DNA of 12,033 bases. It comes from Planctomycetota bacterium (GTDB lineage Bacteria > Planctomycetota > UBA8108). The notes beneath the pieces were generated by a model, which was not told the DNA's origin, searched no databases, and worked only from the letters and a program-made list of their open reading frames with translations. The first letter of the stretch is position 1; each line of letters opens with the position of its first letter. Positions 1-8,700 of this stretch are shown here, piece after piece. Where the stretch lies: positions 25,395-37,427 of the forward strand of contig NZOA01000029.1 of assembly GCA_002695115.1 (NCBI GenBank). Direction: 5' to 3'. The position numbers were made by a program, and so were the translations under genes.

Positions 1-542
1 GAGCCTACCGTCGCCTCGATATTGTCGGTGAGTTTTTCGACGCCGCTGACGACCCGGAAATGTTCCTTGAGAGCCTTGCGACCCTCTCTGGGGACTGATG
101 CCTCTATGCGCCAGTCGCCGTTTTTGCTTCCAAGCCGTATTCGTACGCTGGCGGTTCCGGATGCGTCCGTTTTGATCTTTACCTGGTCGAGGCGCTCCGC
201 CGGCTCTTTTTCTTTGGCCAGGATGAAGGCAGGAGAGGCATCCGGGGGTTGAGCTCCGGATTCAGCCTCCTCGGGAAGGCCCTCGAGACGAAAGGTGACC
301 CACTGGTCGGCCAGGGGCTGCCTTCTGCCTCTTCGTCCAAGGAAGTCCCGGCTGCTCTGGCCGAGCACACGAACGATCAGGGATTCGGGTAGAATGTCTC
401 CGGGAAGCCCGCATTGGTGATTGCCTTCGATCGATTCAATTCGCGCCGGCCGGTCGTCTACGGGCGCCTTGAAACATCCGGTAATGGCACAGAGGCAGAG
501 CGTTAACGCCAGGTTGACTGCCTTGAAAGTCAATAAGCGCAT
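1..542 (-). CDS. Ig-like domain lipoprotein, N-terminal part (partial at window edge)
   Basis: The ATG is read at 542-540 on the minus strand and the frame stays open to base 1, giving about 180 residues of a longer protein. The start is MRLLTFKAVNLALTLCLCAI followed by TGC. This is a type II signal peptide with lipobox I-T-G-C, so Cys23 should be lipidated. An AGGGG sits 9 bases before the ATG. After the signal, residues about 40-150 show the pattern of a bacterial Ig-like (Big_1/invasin-type) domain: a G-x-x-Q-C-G-x-x-G-x-x-LPESLIVRV strand, a WVTFRLEG strand, then VKIKTDASGTASVRIRLG with GDWRIEAS. The substrate or partner cannot be told from this part. It diverges from the phosphatase gene on its right, across an AT-rich spacer. 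The lipobox call is firm; the Ig-fold is a pattern match by eye, and the C-terminal function lies outside the window. Confidence 0.7.
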   Translation of the reverse strand, partial: MRLLTFKAVNLALTLCLCAITGCFKAPVDDRPARIESIEGNHQCGLPGDILPESLIVRVLGQSSRDFLGRRGRRQPLADQWVTFRLEGLPEEAESGAQPPDASPAFILAKEKEPAERLDQVKIKTDASGTASVRIRLGSKNGDWRIEASVPREGRKALKEHFRVVSGVEKLTDNIEATVG

Positions 543-784
543 AGACTTTGGCCCCTGTTTGCGAAACGTGAAGTTACCGTGCACACTTTCACAGGATAAT
601 CACGATAAGTAATTGGATAGATTCCTGCCCCAATTATTGAATTCGGAAATATCAGGAATTCATCTGAAGAAGAACCGGAAAATGCGGAAATAATTGTCCG
701 TATCGACTCTATGAAAAATTATACCGGATCATCAGCTAAAACGCCTACCTCGAGTTCGGCTCGACCTCTATCAAGCTCTACATA
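543..784. other. AT-rich divergent intergenic spacer
   Basis: This is the spacer between the leftward lipoprotein and the rightward phosphatase. Bases 601-720 are only about 36% G+C by hand count, far below the genes on either side, as expected of a promoter region. No convincing -35/-10 pair stands out on either strand. The spacer holds a dyad at 638-662. An ATG at 711 probably marks the original start of the phosphatase, whose frame breaks at the AAAA run 738-741. Confidence 0.5.
621..662. promoter_or_regulatory. Nested inverted repeats, operator-like
   Basis: TGAATTC (638-644) and GAATTCA (656-662) form a perfect 7-bp dyad with an 11-base spacer. An alternative pairing joins ATTCCTG (621-627) to CAGGAAT (653-659). 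It encloses a second small stem, CCAATT/AATT-c-GG. The site lies between two divergent genes, where a regulator could act on both. It is seen directly, but no binding protein is identified and short palindromes are common in AT-rich DNA. Confidence 0.25.
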
Positions 785-1615
785 GTGCCTTCGGTATCAG
801 ATGTCAGTGAAGAGATCGAGAGGGAGCGGAAGGTGCCCTGGAGCCTTGGCTACGATGTCTTCAGCTATGGCCGCATCAGCCCCCGTACGATGGCGCATTG
901 TGTTTCGACCCTGAGGAGCCTGCGTGAAGAGTTTTCCGGAATATCCTTCGAAGATGTCACCGCTGTCGGTACTGCCGCTTTGCGGGAGGCCCAGAACTCC
1001 GAGATCTTCCGGCGTCTGCTCAAGAGCGAGCTGGGACTGAGGATCCAGATCATCGAGGGGGGAATCGAGGCCTTCCTGCTCGAGACCGGCTTCAGGAATA
1101 TGGTCGAGGAGTTTCCTACGGCGCTCTTCGATCTGGGGGGCGGCAGCAACGAGATCATCGAGTATCTCAATCCCGCCTCGACCCGTAAGACCAGCATCCC
1201 GGTAGGGGCCATTCGCCTCCATTGCCAGCTGCGAAGGGCAAGGACTCTCTACGATTATGTTGAGCAGGGACGCGTCATCGTCGAGAGAGAGATGAGGGAG
1301 CATATGGCGGGAAGCATGCCGAGGTATTCCGAGATGCTCGGCACGGGCGGTACGGTCAGGGCGATCGTGAAGAGCCTCGAAAGGGACACCTTCCGGATCG
1401 AGGATCTCCAGGAGCTCGTCCAGCGGGAAATTCATGGAGAGATCTGGCCCACCATGCCAAAGCACAGAAGGCTGCTGTTTCTGCCCGGCATCCTGTCGGT
1501 GGAGGCGCTCTTTGTCACGATGGGTGTCCGGGAAATCACCTATCGCAAGGCCTCGGTGAAGGAGGGGCTCATCTCCTTTACCAGCATGTTGCCGGCGATG
1601 GGCGGGCCTTCCTAG
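785..1615 (+). CDS. Ppx/GppA-family phosphatase (exopolyphosphatase/pppGpp phosphohydrolase type), N-terminus apparently frameshifted
   Basis: This is an ASKHA-fold phosphatase of the family that degrades inorganic polyphosphate or pppGpp in the cytoplasm. With the GTG start at 785, the phosphate-2 loop is ALFDLGGGSNE (residues about 113-123) and the later glycine loop is GTGGT (186-190). R67 in TAALREAQ and E95 in EGGIEAF match the conserved Arg and catalytic Glu of E. coli PPX. The first family motif lies upstream of the GTG in the same frame: after a TAA at 737-739 the codons read NAYLEFGSTSIKLYIV, the family's N-terminal loop (usually D-x-G-S/T-N-S; here E replaces D). No start codon lies between that stop and 785, and the GTG has no Shine-Dalgarno. 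An ATG at 711 reads MKNYTGSSAK and would join this frame if the AAAA at 738-741 had one more A, giving about 301 residues, normal for short family members. So 785 is only the first usable in-frame start. The gene is either genuinely broken or carries a sequence error. Poly-P versus pppGpp preference cannot be decided. Confidence 0.85.
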   Translation: MPSVSDVSEEIERERKVPWSLGYDVFSYGRISPRTMAHCVSTLRSLREEFSGISFEDVTAVGTAALREAQNSEIFRRLLKSELGLRIQIIEGGIEAFLLETGFRNMVEEFPTALFDLGGGSNEIIEYLNPASTRKTSIPVGAIRLHCQLRRARTLYDYVEQGRVIVEREMREHMAGSMPRYSEMLGTGGTVRAIVKSLERDTFRIEDLQELVQREIHGEIWPTMPKHRRLLFLPGILSVEALFVTMGVREITYRKASVKEGLISFTSMLPAMGGPS

Positions 1616-2034
1616 GAGAGCTCCCGGTCCCGCTCCAACAGCTCGAGGGCCCTGGTCAGCAATTCGCGCACGGGTTCCTTGCGCAGTCGATCTGAGGCCT
1701 CGGCAAAGCCGCACCAGAGTCTCTCCCTGAAATTTTCTTCCTCCCAGTCGGACTCGCCTTCGTAGCGTAGCAGGAACATCCGAACCAGGCAGGGATGCTT
1801 GCGCCTGCGGTCAGGATAGCTGCCAACAGCTTCGCCGACGATGTCTCCCCGGACCCCGGCCTCTTCCGCGCATTCCTTCAGGGCAGCCTCCGCAGGGGTC
1901 TCTTTTTTCCCAACGACTCCCTTGGGGAAGATCCAATTGCCCTTGCGGGAGGTGATCACGAGGAATTCCCATCCATTCGGTCCCCTGCGGAAGGGGATCG
2001 CTCCGGCCTGCTCGATAGGCTCCTTCTTGCTCAT
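1612..2034 (-). CDS. NUDIX hydrolase
   Basis: A 140-residue cytoplasmic pyrophosphohydrolase acting on a nucleoside-diphosphate-linked substrate. The full NUDIX box spans residues 39-61: G39, x5, E45, x7, then K53-E54-C55-A56-E57-E58-A59-G60-V61. Lys53 replaces the usual Arg; E54, E57 and E58 of the Mg-binding REuxEE core are present. The flanking AGAIPFRR strand and GNWIFPKG lead-in resemble diadenosine-polyphosphate/diphosphoinositol-type NUDIX proteins, but the substrate cannot be assigned. Start MSKKEP at 2034 is preferred. The longer reading from 2151 would run through the terminator of the upstream gene and adds a non-homologous leader. A GGGAG lies 12 bases before the ATG, rather far, so the start is moderately sure. 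The gene converges on the phosphatase: the two stop codons share the palindrome CTAG at 1612-1615. Confidence 0.88.
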   Translation of the reverse strand: MSKKEPIEQAGAIPFRRGPNGWEFLVITSRKGNWIFPKGVVGKKETPAEAALKECAEEAGVRGDIVGEAVGSYPDRRRKHPCLVRMFLLRYEGESDWEEENFRERLWCGFAEASDRLRKEPVRELLTRALELLERDRELS

Positions 2035-2104
2035 CGGAATGTGAGGCTCCCGGGTCGTCTTGGGGTCGAGTCTTCGCGGGCGGGGGTGGTAGCGCAAAAA
2101 CGGG

Positions 2105-2149
2105 AAAGAAAAACGCCCTGCGATTCCGGAGACTCCGAAACTGCAGGGC
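2105..2149 (-). terminator. Intrinsic terminator of the Cys-repeat protein gene
   Basis: On the minus strand, stem GCCCTGC/GCAGGGC (2143-2149 with 2115-2121) has an inner stem TTCGGA/TCCGGAA and is followed at once by GTTTTTCTTT. The stem and U-tract are seen directly. It lies 48 bases after the stop of the gene at 2198-2809 and upstream of the NUDIX start, so it separates the two transcripts. Confidence 0.85.
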
Positions 2150-2168
2150 ATTCGCCACTCAGGTGGCT

Positions 2169-2196
2169 GCCTGGTTGAGGCAAGTGGTCAACCGGC
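2169..2196 (-). other. Stem-loop just after a stop codon
   Basis: GCC-GGTTGA pairs with TCAACC-A-GGC (one bulged A) around a 9-base loop, starting two bases after the TAA of the Cys-repeat gene. It has no U-tract, so it is not itself a canonical terminator. It may protect the 3' end of the mRNA or help the stronger terminator downstream. The function is inferred. Confidence 0.3.
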
Positions 2197-2197
2197 T

Positions 2198-2809
2198 TTA
2201 CTTCTTGGCAAAGTTCGCCTTGGCGTATTTCGCGCGGCAGTTGTTGCAGCAGAAATACTTCGTCTCGCGCTTGGTGTGAACCACCTGCGTAGCGGAGTTG
2301 GCAGCTTTTCCACTGATGGGGCATTTGCCGCTGTCGGCCTTGGCCGCAAGCGCCGCCGTATGTTTTTTCTTGCAGTTACCGCAGCAGAAGAAGGTCTTCG
2401 TGCCGTTGACGCTGACGAATTGGTCAGCCTCGGCGGCTTTTCCACTGATGGGGCATTTGCCGGGTTTTGAAGTCTTCTTGCTGAACTTGTTCGCCTTGGC
2501 GTACTTGCCTGCGCAATTGTTGCAGCAGAAGCTGACGAGCTGTGATGTCTCGTGGATCAGGCCGGTAGACTTCTTCGCGGCTTTGCCGCTGTACTGGCAT
2601 TTCCCCGGACCCTTGTTGACGATTGTCGCTGTATAGCTCTTCTTGCAATTGTTGCAACAGAAGCCGACAGCTTTGCCATTGACCTCGATCGTGATCTTGG
2701 GGTTGGCAGCCTTGCCGCTGATGGGACACTTACCGGCTTTTTCAGCCGTGGCTACACCGCCGTAAACCAGGAGCAAAGCGACGGGGATGATCGCTAATTT
2801 CTTTTTCAT
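2198..2809 (-). CDS. Secreted protein with four YHS/TRASH-like Cys-rich (putative metal-binding) domains
   Basis: A 203-residue exported protein. Residues 1-22 are a signal peptide (KKK, a hydrophobic run, then cleavage after ATA). The rest is four tandem copies of a 43-48 residue unit that begins GKCPISGKAA and ends FCCNNC plus a basic tail. Cysteines fall at 28/51/52/55, 71/95/96/99, 119/142/143/146 and 163/187/188/191. The C...CC-x2-C layout with a G-K-x-V/F-F-C-C strand matches YHS/TRASH-type domains, which bind transition metals, so a periplasmic copper, zinc or other metal-binding role is likely but unproven. Unit 2 differs by KCQYSG in place of KCPISG. Units 1 and 3 resemble each other, as do 2 and 4. 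Start 2809 is chosen over an upstream ATG at 2833 because AGAGAGG lies 6 bases before it and the signal peptide then starts properly. The gene is monocistronic, with its own terminator. Confidence 0.8.
   Translation of the reverse strand: MKKKLAIIPVALLLVYGGVATAEKAGKCPISGKAANPKITIEVNGKAVGFCCNNCKKSYTATIVNKGPGKCQYSGKAAKKSTGLIHETSQLVSFCCNNCAGKYAKANKFSKKTSKPGKCPISGKAAEADQFVSVNGTKTFFCCGNCKKKHTAALAAKADSGKCPISGKAANSATQVVHTKRETKYFCCNNCRAKYAKANFAKK
2304..2462. repeat. 27-bp exact direct repeat inside the Cys-repeat gene
   Basis: The 27 bases at 2304-2330 recur without change at 2436-2462, encoding the start of units 4 and 3 (GKCPISGKAA). The equivalent stretch of unit 1 near 2715 has diverged at several sites. 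Identity at synonymous positions points to recent duplication or gene conversion between these units. Confidence 0.8.
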
Positions 2810-2815
2810 TTCCTG

Positions 2816-2822
2816 CCTCTCT
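2816..2822 (-). promoter_or_regulatory. Ribosome binding site deciding the start at 2809
   Basis: On the minus strand AGAGAGG lies 6 bases before the ATG at 2809-2807, the usual distance. The alternative ATG at 2833 has no such element, which favours the shorter protein beginning MKKKLAII. Confidence 0.55.
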
Positions 2823-3052
2823 TGAATGGTCATAGAAACCTTCTAATTACTTTCTACAGTTGAAACTAAGGTAAGGATTTCAAGCAGCCTACGCAAGAAG
2901 TAATAGCTTTCGCGCCGGAAGCGTTTTGCCGATGAGGAGACCCGGGGATTTCGCATTCGTATCCCGGCCTGGGGAAAAACCATGTAAGTCATTTAAATCT
3001 AATGCACTTAGGTCCTATTGTCGGAAGCGGGCACGGGGGCCGGTCTCTTGCT

Positions 3053-3081
3053 GAAAATAAAAACCGATCGAAAATTCGCGG
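3053..3081 (-). terminator. Probable intrinsic terminator of the two-component operon
   Basis: On the minus strand, 33 bases after the stop of the TPR protein, CCG-CGA pairs with TCG-AT-CGG (2-base bulge, ATTT loop), followed directly by TTTTTATTTT. The stem is short, but the U-rich tail and position fit the end of a transcript. Confidence 0.5.
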
Positions 3082-3114
3082 GTCAATCGTATTGCTCGGG
3101 TTTGCGCTGGCAAC

Positions 3115-5112
3115 TCAATTATCTGACCCTGCGGGTTTCTGCTCCTCCATTGCGGCAGCGTAGTCCTTGAGAAATCCATTCAGCGCCGGTATCAGGTCTG
3201 AGATCACGAGGTCTACCTCGAGCCCATCTTCTTCCTCCCTGGTAGAGATGACAGCAGCCTTTATGTTCTTGAGAGTGAGCACAGGGATGCTCTTCTGCAG
3301 CATAGCCAGGGCGCTGAAGATGGGTTTCGGCCGGAGGTAGAGAACCTTGGAGACCCCGGGAGTCGGCAGGGGAAGACGGCTCTTGTCGTCGAGGTAGCGG
3401 CTGCGCAGGGTGGCCTTCAGGATCTCGGGAGACATGGCGATGATGAACTGGTTCTCAATCCGGATATAGCCCGGACGTATTCCCAGGAGCGGCTCGAGAT
3501 AGTGATGGGTGGCGCTGTTCTCCCCGGCCTTCAGTCGCTGGTCACGGAACTCCAGGTTCTTCGATGCGCCGGGAAGGCTGGCGGCGTATTTCCCGAGGGC
3601 GTCTCGAAGGATCTTTTCGCCGGCCACCGACTCCCTGAACTCGATCGCTGCAAAGTAGAGGGGGCGGTAGATTTGCAGGCCTGAGAGGTTTCCGAGCTCC
3701 TTCACCGATGAGGACAGCTTCAGCAGGGCGGCGTTTGGATAGGATCCGATGATGACGGAGCGGACCTCTGCCAGGACTGAATTGAAAGGTTCCGTTTCAA
3801 GGAGCCAGGTCAGCGGGGCCCTCAGTCTCCCGGCGTTGGAGTTTTTCTGTTCGCCGGAGAGCGTCCCGAGAGCGGCAGAAATCTCCGTCAGCTTTGTCTT
3901 CATATCCCGTGCCGAGAACGCGATGAATCCCAGGGACTCGGGAGGGATTGGCCTGATGATCCCGGGGTCGATTGGGGCTGTGGTCAGTCGGCTCCAGGTG
4001 TTCGTCCCAGGAGGGCTCTCCCTCCTGGCCCACAAGGTCGCGTGCAGCCTGTCGGTGGAGGGGGTGGTCGAGATGGCGATGGAGATCGCTCCGAATCCGG
4101 CGAGTCCCAGGGTCTCGATCGCCTTCCTGTTTTCAGGGCGTGAAAAAGGAAAGTCGTTGTCGAGGAAGAAGAACATCAGCGCGTCCTCTTTTCTCGACCA
4201 GGCGTTGAGGAAATCCGGGTTGGTTGCCAGGGAGGTGGATTGGCTCGAGTACCGCTTGACGGCATCCTCGACCATTCTCCGGGAGCTCCCCATAACCACC
4301 ACGTTTTCGCCGGCGGCGAGGAATGTGTCTTCCTCTTCCATCTTGTAAAGCGGCAGGTCCTGGATGAAACCCACTCTCTTCGCCTGTGCCAGGGAGAGGA
4401 GGGAGGTTATGTATCCCGAGAGGGCATCGCTCTCACCGGGCAAGAGGACTGCGATAAAATCTTTTGCGGGATTTCCCCCTGCCGGGATTCCGATCGCGAT
4501 ACCGCCCATTTTCGAGAGCTCCCTGAACAACGATTTATTCAGGAAGGCCGAGATCCAGCCGGCCGGGTTTTTGCTGGATTCCTCGAGAGCGGCCGCGGCG
4601 CCCTCCGGATCGGTGGCGAGCGTTCTCGACGCATCGATCGGGTTTTCAAACGGGGTTGAGCGAATCGCCTTCGAGAGCCGGATGAGCTCTTCGCCCGGCT
4701 TCACCATCTCGGCGTAGAAGAGCATCTCCTCGGGCATATAGCTGGCCGGGGTGTCCCAGAGGCGGCTCCTGATGTAGCCGCGGGCGATGTCCCGGATCTC
4801 TTCCTGCAGGGGGTAGCGGTCGATAATGGCCTGGAATTTTTCCCGGGCAAGCTGGTCTTTGCCGGTGGCATCGAGGCAGGTGGCCTCCCCCAGAAGAGCC
4901 CGGGCCATGGCATGATCAGTGGGATTCCCCTTCTGAGCGCCATCCTGGATGCGACGGTAGAGTTGCAGGGCCTCCTCGGGTTTTCCGCGGATGGCTTCCA
5001 GGAAGATGGCCTTCTCCAGGAGCAGTTCGGTATCGCCGGAATCTTCAACAGCCGGCAGGCCGGCGGTGAAGGCCAGGAGGATGATGGTAAGGGGGAGCGG
5101 CGGAAGTCTCAT
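3115..5112 (-). CDS. Exported TPR protein with two DUF3352-like segments, function unknown
   Basis: A 665-residue protein. Residues 1-22 look like a signal peptide cut near LPAVED, so it acts outside the cytoplasm. Residues about 28-115 are TPR-like helices (LLEKAIFLEAIRGKPEEALQ..., ALLGEATCLDATGKDQLARE). The remainder (about 190-650) is alpha/beta and contains the same pattern twice. The first copy (about 218-325) has FIAVLL, then ENVVVMGSSRRMVEDAV. The second (about 485-600) has LYFAAIEF, then NQFIIAMSPEILKATL. This recalls DUF3352-type surface proteins, whose function is not known; the family call is by eye. Its ATG overlaps the stop of the response regulator gene (ATGA, 5109-5112) and it has almost no Shine-Dalgarno, so it is likely translated by coupling. 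Being third in a kinase-regulator operon, it may be an accessory of that signalling system or simply its co-expressed cargo. Confidence 0.75.
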   Translation of the reverse strand: MRLPPLPLTIILLAFTAGLPAVEDSGDTELLLEKAIFLEAIRGKPEEALQLYRRIQDGAQKGNPTDHAMARALLGEATCLDATGKDQLAREKFQAIIDRYPLQEEIRDIARGYIRSRLWDTPASYMPEEMLFYAEMVKPGEELIRLSKAIRSTPFENPIDASRTLATDPEGAAAALEESSKNPAGWISAFLNKSLFRELSKMGGIAIGIPAGGNPAKDFIAVLLPGESDALSGYITSLLSLAQAKRVGFIQDLPLYKMEEEDTFLAAGENVVVMGSSRRMVEDAVKRYSSQSTSLATNPDFLNAWSRKEDALMFFFLDNDFPFSRPENRKAIETLGLAGFGAISIAISTTPSTDRLHATLWARRESPPGTNTWSRLTTAPIDPGIIRPIPPESLGFIAFSARDMKTKLTEISAALGTLSGEQKNSNAGRLRAPLTWLLETEPFNSVLAEVRSVIIGSYPNAALLKLSSSVKELGNLSGLQIYRPLYFAAIEFRESVAGEKILRDALGKYAASLPGASKNLEFRDQRLKAGENSATHHYLEPLLGIRPGYIRIENQFIIAMSPEILKATLRSRYLDDKSRLPLPTPGVSKVLYLRPKPIFSALAMLQKSIPVLTLKNIKAAVISTREEEDGLEVDLVISDLIPALNGFLKDYAAAMEEQKPAGSDN

Positions 5113-5798
5113 TTGACCAGCTTGTAGCCGAATCCATGTACGGTGATGATGTGCCTGGGACTCTTCGGGTCCTCTTCTATCTTGCGTCGCAGACTCACGA
5201 TGTGATTGTCGACGCTGCGGTTCATCGGTTCGTTGTCGAGTCCCCAGATCTCGCTGAGCAATTGCTGCCGGTCGATGATCGAGCCCGGCTCCTGGGAGAG
5301 CATTTCGAGTATCTGCGTCTCGTAGTGTCCGAGTGGGATATCCTTGTCTTCGATCTGGATCATCGACCGCTCGAGCAGCACGGTGGCCCGGCCCACCTTG
5401 AATTTCCGACGTTTTTTTCCGGTGAGAACAGGCTCAAATCTTCGCAAGGCGGCCCGGATCCGCGCCATCAGCTCTTTGAGATTGAAGGGCTTGGTGATGT
5501 AGTCATCAGCTCCCAGGTCCAGTCCCTTGACCTTGTCTACCTCGGTGCTGAGCGCGGTCAGCATGAGAATAGGGGCGCGGATGTTATTCTTCCTGATCGC
5601 ATGGCAGGTATCGAAACCATCCATCCCTGGCAACATGATGTCCAGCAGCACGCAATGGGGTTGCTCTTTGATCGCGAGGTCAAGGCCGTCCTCGCCGTTG
5701 TGGGCGATGAATACCGTGTAACCTTCAAACTCGAGGTTGTCCTTTAATCCCATCGCGAGGTCGGGCTCATCTTCGATAACCAGGATCTTACCGGTCAT
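5109..5798 (-). CDS. OmpR/PhoB-family response regulator
   Basis: A 229-residue DNA-binding regulator phosphorylated by the adjacent kinase. The receiver domain (residues 3-117) has the acidic pocket E9-D10-E11, phospho-acceptor D53 in LLDIMLPGMDG, T81 and K103 in ITKPF. The C-terminal winged helix (about 130-229) carries the OmpR-type recognition region RSVDNHIVSLRRKIEEDP and the ending ITVHGFGYKLVK. GGAG lies 7 bases before the ATG. The gene starts 11 bp inside the end of the kinase gene and its stop overlaps the start of the TPR protein, so all three are one operon. As usual for the family it should bind direct repeats about 10-11 bp apart; such repeats occur at 7928-7951. Confidence 0.95.
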   Translation of the reverse strand: MTGKILVIEDEPDLAMGLKDNLEFEGYTVFIAHNGEDGLDLAIKEQPHCVLLDIMLPGMDGFDTCHAIRKNNIRAPILMLTALSTEVDKVKGLDLGADDYITKPFNLKELMARIRAALRRFEPVLTGKKRRKFKVGRATVLLERSMIQIEDKDIPLGHYETQILEMLSQEPGSIIDRQQLLSEIWGLDNEPMNRSVDNHIVSLRRKIEEDPKSPRHIITVHGFGYKLVK

Positions 5799-8700
5799 TT
5801 TCGTGCTCCAACTGTGTTTCAGCTTCCAGGGGGAAGGCCAGCGTGAATTCGCTCCCCTCTCCGGGGACGCTCACCAGGCGGGTTTCTCCCCTATGCGCTT
5901 TCATGATGTGGCTGACCAGGGAGAGCCCCAGTCCGCTGCCCCTTGTTCCCAGCGCCCGGGCTTCCGCGGTGCGATAGTAGTCGTCCCAGATTCGCTGCTG
6001 CTCATCTTCGGCGATGCCGATCCCGCCATCGGCGACACTGACCAGCAGGGATTTCTCGTCGCTCCAGGCGCGAACGATGAGCTCGCCTTTTTCAGGCGAG
6101 TAGCGAACCGCGTTCTGTAGGAGGTTGATGAAAGCCTGCGCCACGGCCTCCTCATCGGCGAGGATCGCGGGCAGCGAGTCCGGTATGTCCCGCCTGCAGG
6201 TGAATTCCTGCTCTTTGATCTGGAGGAAGTAGGCGTCGAGGGTCTGGTTCAGCAGGGGGCCGAGGTCGACTTTTTTCAGCGCATAGTTTTTCTTGCCCGC
6301 ATCGATCTTCGAGAAGTTCAGGACATTACCGATGAGATGACTCAGCCGATCGCTCTCCCTGTTGATCACCTCGAAGTATTCCTGTCGTTTTTCTTCGCCG
6401 CTTACGCGGTCGAATTGGAGGGTTTCGGAGCAGAGCTTGATCAGGGAAAGGGGAGTCTTCAACTCGTGCGACACATTGGCGACGAACTCGGTTTTCATCC
6501 GGGCCAGCTTCATCTCTCGCCTCATGGTCCTGCGTATTACGAGGAGCCCGCATGCCAGGGTGAGGCCGAGTATCGCCGAAAGAAGGCCGGCTATCACGAA
6601 TGGTCTGCGAGCGGTTCCCAGGCGTTCTTCCCATTCGGTTCGCGGCAGACCAATTGAGAAAGGCAGGAGGTCACCGGCGAGGGAATTGTCTGGTAGGAAG
6701 GTGACCATTTTCCTCGCGGGATCTGAGCCGCGACGGGAAAAAGCCGCCTCCATCCCGTTTCTCAGGGCCACCCGATGCGAACCGGAACTGCCGAGGCCGG
6801 ACATCTCCTCGTCCAGGGCCCTCACCTCCCTGTTCAGAGCCCTGAGCAGACGTTCCACGTCTACGACGACTCCCGCGGTTTTTATTCCGGCCGTGGTGAT
6901 GGCTGAAGGGGTAGGCCGCCAGACGACAGCGAGATTATTTTCAATACTGCTCCAGGACCCCCTCCTCGATGATGTCGAGCTCCTCCTCGACAGCTCCCGG
7001 GGGAGCGAGACATCTCTCACATGCTTTACCGCTCGCACGATAGGTTTTCTTTTCTCGAGCTCTTTGATTGCTTCCTTCAATTCCTTCGGCGGCGGCAGAT
7101 CAAGGCCGCGCAGCAACTGGATTGAGCCCTGGAGGTAGGATTCCCGCTTGGCGAATCCATTTTTCTTCGAGCCTGAATACAGGAATGAAAGCCCGTGTGT
7201 GAGGACCCCCGGAACCTCCGCTTTCCGGTTGAGCTCGGACAGTGTCGCAGCCCTTGCGAGGCTGAGCTGTGCCGGGGTTGGCCAGGAGATGTTCGCAAGC
7301 GCGCCAGGGGCGCTCTCCAGCATGCCGGCATAGATTGATTCGGCAGCCGCAGGCTGATCGTACCTGCTGTAGAGGGCCGCCAACTGGGTGTTGGCCCGGA
7401 TTCTCCAGGCCTGTGGGAGCCCGGCTCGCCTGGAGGCCGCCTCGAGAGCCTTGATCTTGCGTTTGATCGGAGCGCGGGAATTGGACAGCCTTACCGCCTG
7501 GCGGTATTCCGCGGGCGGCGCCTCGGTCTCTCTTGGGGGAGGTGGGGATGTTCGTAGCGGTTGGCCGAGGCCTTCGATCTCGCCATTGGTCCGAATGCGA
7601 AAAGGCAGACCAAAGAAGGCCTCCGGGGTACCAGGCGGCAGTGTAGGGGCTTCGTGCGCTCCGTGGGCGAAAGCCTTGATCGATTCGAAGGTTTCTTTTT
7701 CGCGTTCCTCGATCTCCGAGCGCAGCTTGGTCGCGAGGTTGCTTGAGTAGACCCGCTCGGCAACGTAGAGACGCAGGTCCATGTCGTCGTATTGCTTGTA
7801 GGTAAGATACGCTCCGAACGCGCCGAGTCCGAGACTGACGATGATGCTGCCCCAGATAGCGGTCTCGTAGATCCTGATTTTATTGCGAACAGGCATATTG
7901 CCAGTTTACCCGATCCACGAAGCGAGTTTGTCGCCTCTTGTCGAGGCTTGTATGTTCCGCATAAGGTGGGTTAGAACCACATTCAAAGGAACGAGAGCGC
8001 GAATGGATCAGGAAGGACAGACCCGCTATATAGTCTACGACACCGAGTCGGTGGTCGATGGGGGGCTCATGGCGCGAGTGCTCTACCAGGGCGAGGAGCT
8101 GACCCCCGAGGCGGCGATCGGGCGCTATCTTGAGGGGCTGGGCGATCCGGACGCTTTCATACCTGTAGCTTTTCACGTCCCCGTGGCCATCGCGGTAGCC
8201 AGGGTGTCGAGCGATTTCCGCCTGCTGGACATATCCTGCCTGGATGATCCCGATTTCGATTCGAGGGAGATGACCCGGCTTTTCTGGAAGGGCGTCGGCC
8301 ACTACAAGGGAGCCGCGCTGGTCGATTTCAACGGCAGGGGGTTCGACATTCCGCTGATGACGCTGAACGCTTTTCGCTTCGGAATCTCGTGCCCGGCCTA
8401 TTTCGCCGACGATCGCTTCGGCCACAGGTACCGTTACACCGACAAGCACATCGACCTGATGGATTGGCTGACCGAGTACGGCGCCTCACGCATCCGGGGC
8501 GGGCTGAACCTGCTTGCCAAGATGCTGGGCAAGCCCGGCAAGATGGACACCAGCGGAGACCAGGTGGCCGGTCTCTACGAGGAGGGGAAGCTCCGCCAGA
8601 TCAACGACTATTGCATGCACGATGTACTCGATACCTATTTCGTTTTTCTGCGCACGAGGGTCCTCACCGGGGAATTGTCCATCGAGGAGGAACAGTCCCT

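Larger units (their letters stand above)
2810..3114. other. 305-bp intergenic region
   Basis: This holds the leader of the Cys-repeat gene on its left and the terminator of the kinase operon at 3053-3081. A hairpin-capable stretch CCGGGGAT...ATCCCGG lies around 2942-2968, without a U-tract. No promoter for the Cys-repeat gene is clear: TTGCGT with TACCTT at 17-bp spacing on the minus strand is the best, and it is weak. No coding region was seen. Confidence 0.4.
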